A DNA stretch of 51,157 nucleotides, taken from Tetrahymena elliotti 4EA (Eukaryota; Ciliophora; Oligohymenophorea; Hymenostomatida; Tetrahymenidae). A model generated the notes under the pieces. It worked only from the letters and a program-made list of their open reading frames with translations. It searched no databases and was not told the DNA's origin. The stretch is from NCBI GenBank assembly GCA_000231825.2, contig JH720309.1, positions 1,290,575-1,341,731 on the forward strand, written 5' to 3'. The position numbers were made by a program, and so were the translations under genes. Every line of letters begins with the position of its first letter. Within the stretch, counting starts at the first letter, position 1. Below are positions 48,647-51,157 of the stretch, in pieces.

Positions 48647-49089
48647 TGATTACTACAGTAATACACCCATTAACTGGTAAAAAGTTGTATTGATTTTTGA
48701 AAAAAATTTTACTATTTAGGGAGAATTATTTTTAGTATTTTGATTTTTTGAGTTTTACTTTTTTTCACCCTCTTTTTTGGAGTTTATTTATTTATTTTTT
48801 TTAAATTAGTAATATTATCTAAATTTTATTTGTAGCAATTTGATTAATTCTATTTGTTCATTTTTATATTTTCTAAATTTTGTTTGCAAAAGTTTATCAA
48901 AATTTTCTAATTAATATTTAATTGATTCATGACTATCAAAATAAGACCTAAAAAAATAAAATAAAATAAAATGATAATACAAAACATAAAATATATTACA
49001 GATTTTAATGATGTACTTCTATTTCTTTAGAAATAGCAATATAATTTATTAATTATTTATTAAAAGCTACAAAGCTCTAATTTAACTTC
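48647..49089. other. AT-rich spacer
   Basis: No gene recognised; runs of T and ATAAA microsatellite. Confidence 0.4.
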
Positions 49090-51157
49090 TTAATTAAATC
49101 TTCATATGGATTTCAGGTAAAATTATTAATCTTTCTTTAAAATAATCATCAAATCACTATGCTTTGCTTTGGTGTTTTAACCTTAGGCAAAAATAGTGTT
49201 TCAATATTAGTTACACATCTTTTAATAAACAATGAAATTTACTGATTAGCTACTAACTGTTTTGGGTTGATTTAGATCAAATTTTTATGTTTTTCTTCTT
49301 TTTAATATTTCTTTATTCAATTTTTATTTTAATAATTTCTTTAAAGGTCGAATAGATTAGGTGATTAGTGGGTGTAAGAATTAGGGTCTGAAGTAGCAAA
49401 ATGCTCTAATCTCTAAACTTTGACTCTAATCCTAAAGTAAAAATAATGTTTTTATCTTGATTATACTCTTTTGAATCAATCATTAAATAAAGACTTTAAT
49501 TTATGAGTGTAACTAACTTACCGATTTGGGTTTATTTACACTAGAATAAAGGATACTTATATTTAAATGTTTCGATATTTAATCAAAATCAGAAAATAAT
49601 TGTTAAAAAATAACCCCCAAATCAGGATATTATTAAATTATACAAAATTTTAAAAAGATATTGAAAATGTTTGATTGTTATGCTCCCTCATCGATTAATT
49701 TTTATTTGATTTTTTCGGATTTCATTCAAATAGTTATGTTTTTCTTTATTAAATATTTCTGAATTTGATATTTCAAAGGAGAAATTAGATTGGTGATATG
49801 GGAATCTCAGTATTAGGATCTAAGATAGCAAAATGCTCTTATCTCTAAACTCTGGCTCTTAAACTAAGGTAAAAATATGGTTTCAATGTTAATTATGCTT
49901 TTTGAATGAATAAAGAATTTAATTAATGGGTAACAATTAACTGGCTAATTTTGATTTTTTAACTGAATATTTGCTTGTTTGGCTCATTCACCCATAAATT
50001 CTTATTATTATATTTTTTTTTCAGATGAAGTTTGATTTTTTCACACTTTTTTAAAATATTTCTTTATTCAATATTGATTTTAGTTACAATTATATTGGCT
50101 AAATTGGAGCATAAGGATTAGGATCTGAGTTAGCAAAATGCTCTAATCTCTAAACTTTGAAACTTAACCTAAAGTAAAAATAGCATTTCAAATAAATTAA
50201 TAAAGACATTAATTAAAGAGCACATACTTATTTTGTTTTGGTTGATTTACTTCATATTTATTTGGCTGGCTCATTTTTTTTCAGATTTAATTCAAATTTT
50301 TATGTTTTTCTTGTTCTTTTAAATATTTATTTTTAAAGGTCAAATAAAATTGATGAAATAGGAGCATAAAAATTAGGGTCTGAGCTAGTAAAATGTTCTA
50401 ATGTCAAAACTTTGGATCTTAACCTAAAGTAAAAATATTGTTTCTAATGAATGAATAAATAAAGAATTTAATTTATGAGCTACTTACTTACTGGCAGATT
50501 TGGGTTTGTTTGCTTGATGCTTATTTTTTTGGCTGTCTGGCTGGCTGGCTCATCAATTAATTTTTTTTATTATTTTATTTATTCAGATTTGCTACAAATA
50601 TTATGATTTTCTATTTTAAATATCTCTTAATTGAATATTTATTTTATAATTATTTTAAGATAAAATAATATTGGCTAAATTGGTGTATAAGGATTAGGAT
50701 CTTAGTTAGCAAAGTGCTCTAATCTCTAAACTTTGAGCCTTAGCTTAATGTAAAAATCGTATTTCAATATTAATTATGTATTTTGAATGAATTTTTAAAG
50801 ACATAATTTAAAAGCAATCATGGTTTTTTTTTTCAGATTTAACTCAAATATTTATTTTCTTCTCATTCTTTTAAATATTTCTTTATTCAATATTTATTTT
50901 ATTATTTTTTTAAGATAAAATAATATTGGCTAGTTGGGTGCATAAGGAATAGGATATGAGTTAGCAAAATGCTCTAATCTCTAAACTTTGAATCTTTAAC
51001 TCATGTAAAAATAGTGCATCAATATTAATTATGCATTTTTTAATGAATAAATAAATAAAGACCTGAATTTACAAGAGACAAACTGGTTAGTTTCAGTTTG
51101 TTTACTTGATATTTGTTTATTTGGTTCACTCATCCATTTTCTTATTTATTCTTTTCA
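49090..51157 (+). repeat. Right group of the dispersed repeat family (tandem array, runs off the window)
   Basis: At least six diverged tandem copies, with the core GCAAAATGCTCTAATCTC starting near 49396, 49828, 50133, 50388, 50709 and 50964. Spacings are 432, 305, 255, 321 and 255 bp. The core is preceded by ATAAGGATTAGGATCTGAG and followed by TAAAGTAAAAATAG with TTTCAATATTAATTATG. A variable part with GGCTGGCTCATT and TTTTTTCAGATTTAATTCAA separates the cores. Not coding. The array reaches the window end. Confidence 0.9.

Overview
The window looks like ciliate DNA, most likely Tetrahymena or a close relative. It is very AT-rich. The long reading frames contain many in-frame TAA and TAG codons at positions where glutamine fits, and every recognisable gene ends at TGA. 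Introns are short and AT-rich with GT..AG ends. I therefore read TAA and TAG as Gln; frames computed with the standard code break the real genes into pieces. A 100-base run of N (20028-20127) marks an assembly gap.

The left part (1-19013) is gene-dense and almost entirely on the minus strand. From right to left it holds: a 645-residue TPR protein with methionine-rich helical repeats and a C-terminal membrane anchor (15716-19013); a shorter TPR paralogue that shares one intron position with it (13766-14608); a soluble-adenylyl-cyclase-type enzyme with two cyclase domains, a P-loop ATPase region and a C-terminal PH domain (3896-10976, seven exons, 1689 residues); and a Q/N/S-rich frame (355-3328) that is either a separate gene or the alternatively spliced tail of the cyclase. 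The exon phases of the cyclase and both TPR genes sum correctly over all proposed introns, which supports the models.

The middle (19014-36453) is gene-poor on the left, then carries three tandem intronless plus-strand paralogues of a family I do not recognise (25034-26389, 28599-29816, 30850-32088), followed by a minus-strand mitochondrial-looking TPR protein (33628-34667). A 1729-residue intronless surface or membrane protein with LVIVD-like propeller repeats and a cadherin-like region follows (36454-41643).

The right part (41644-51157) is different in character: a frameshifted Tc1/mariner-like relic, a hAT-type transposase relic, a family of 255-445-bp-spaced repeats present in opposite orientations on the two sides of the hAT relic, a duplicated non-coding segment also found 9 kb upstream, and small doubtful ORFs. 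Since the Tetrahymena somatic genome is largely purged of transposons, this end may be germline-limited (IES-like) or come from a germline assembly; that is inference. No tRNA, rRNA, CRISPR array, telomere repeat or chromosome-breakage sequence was recognised.
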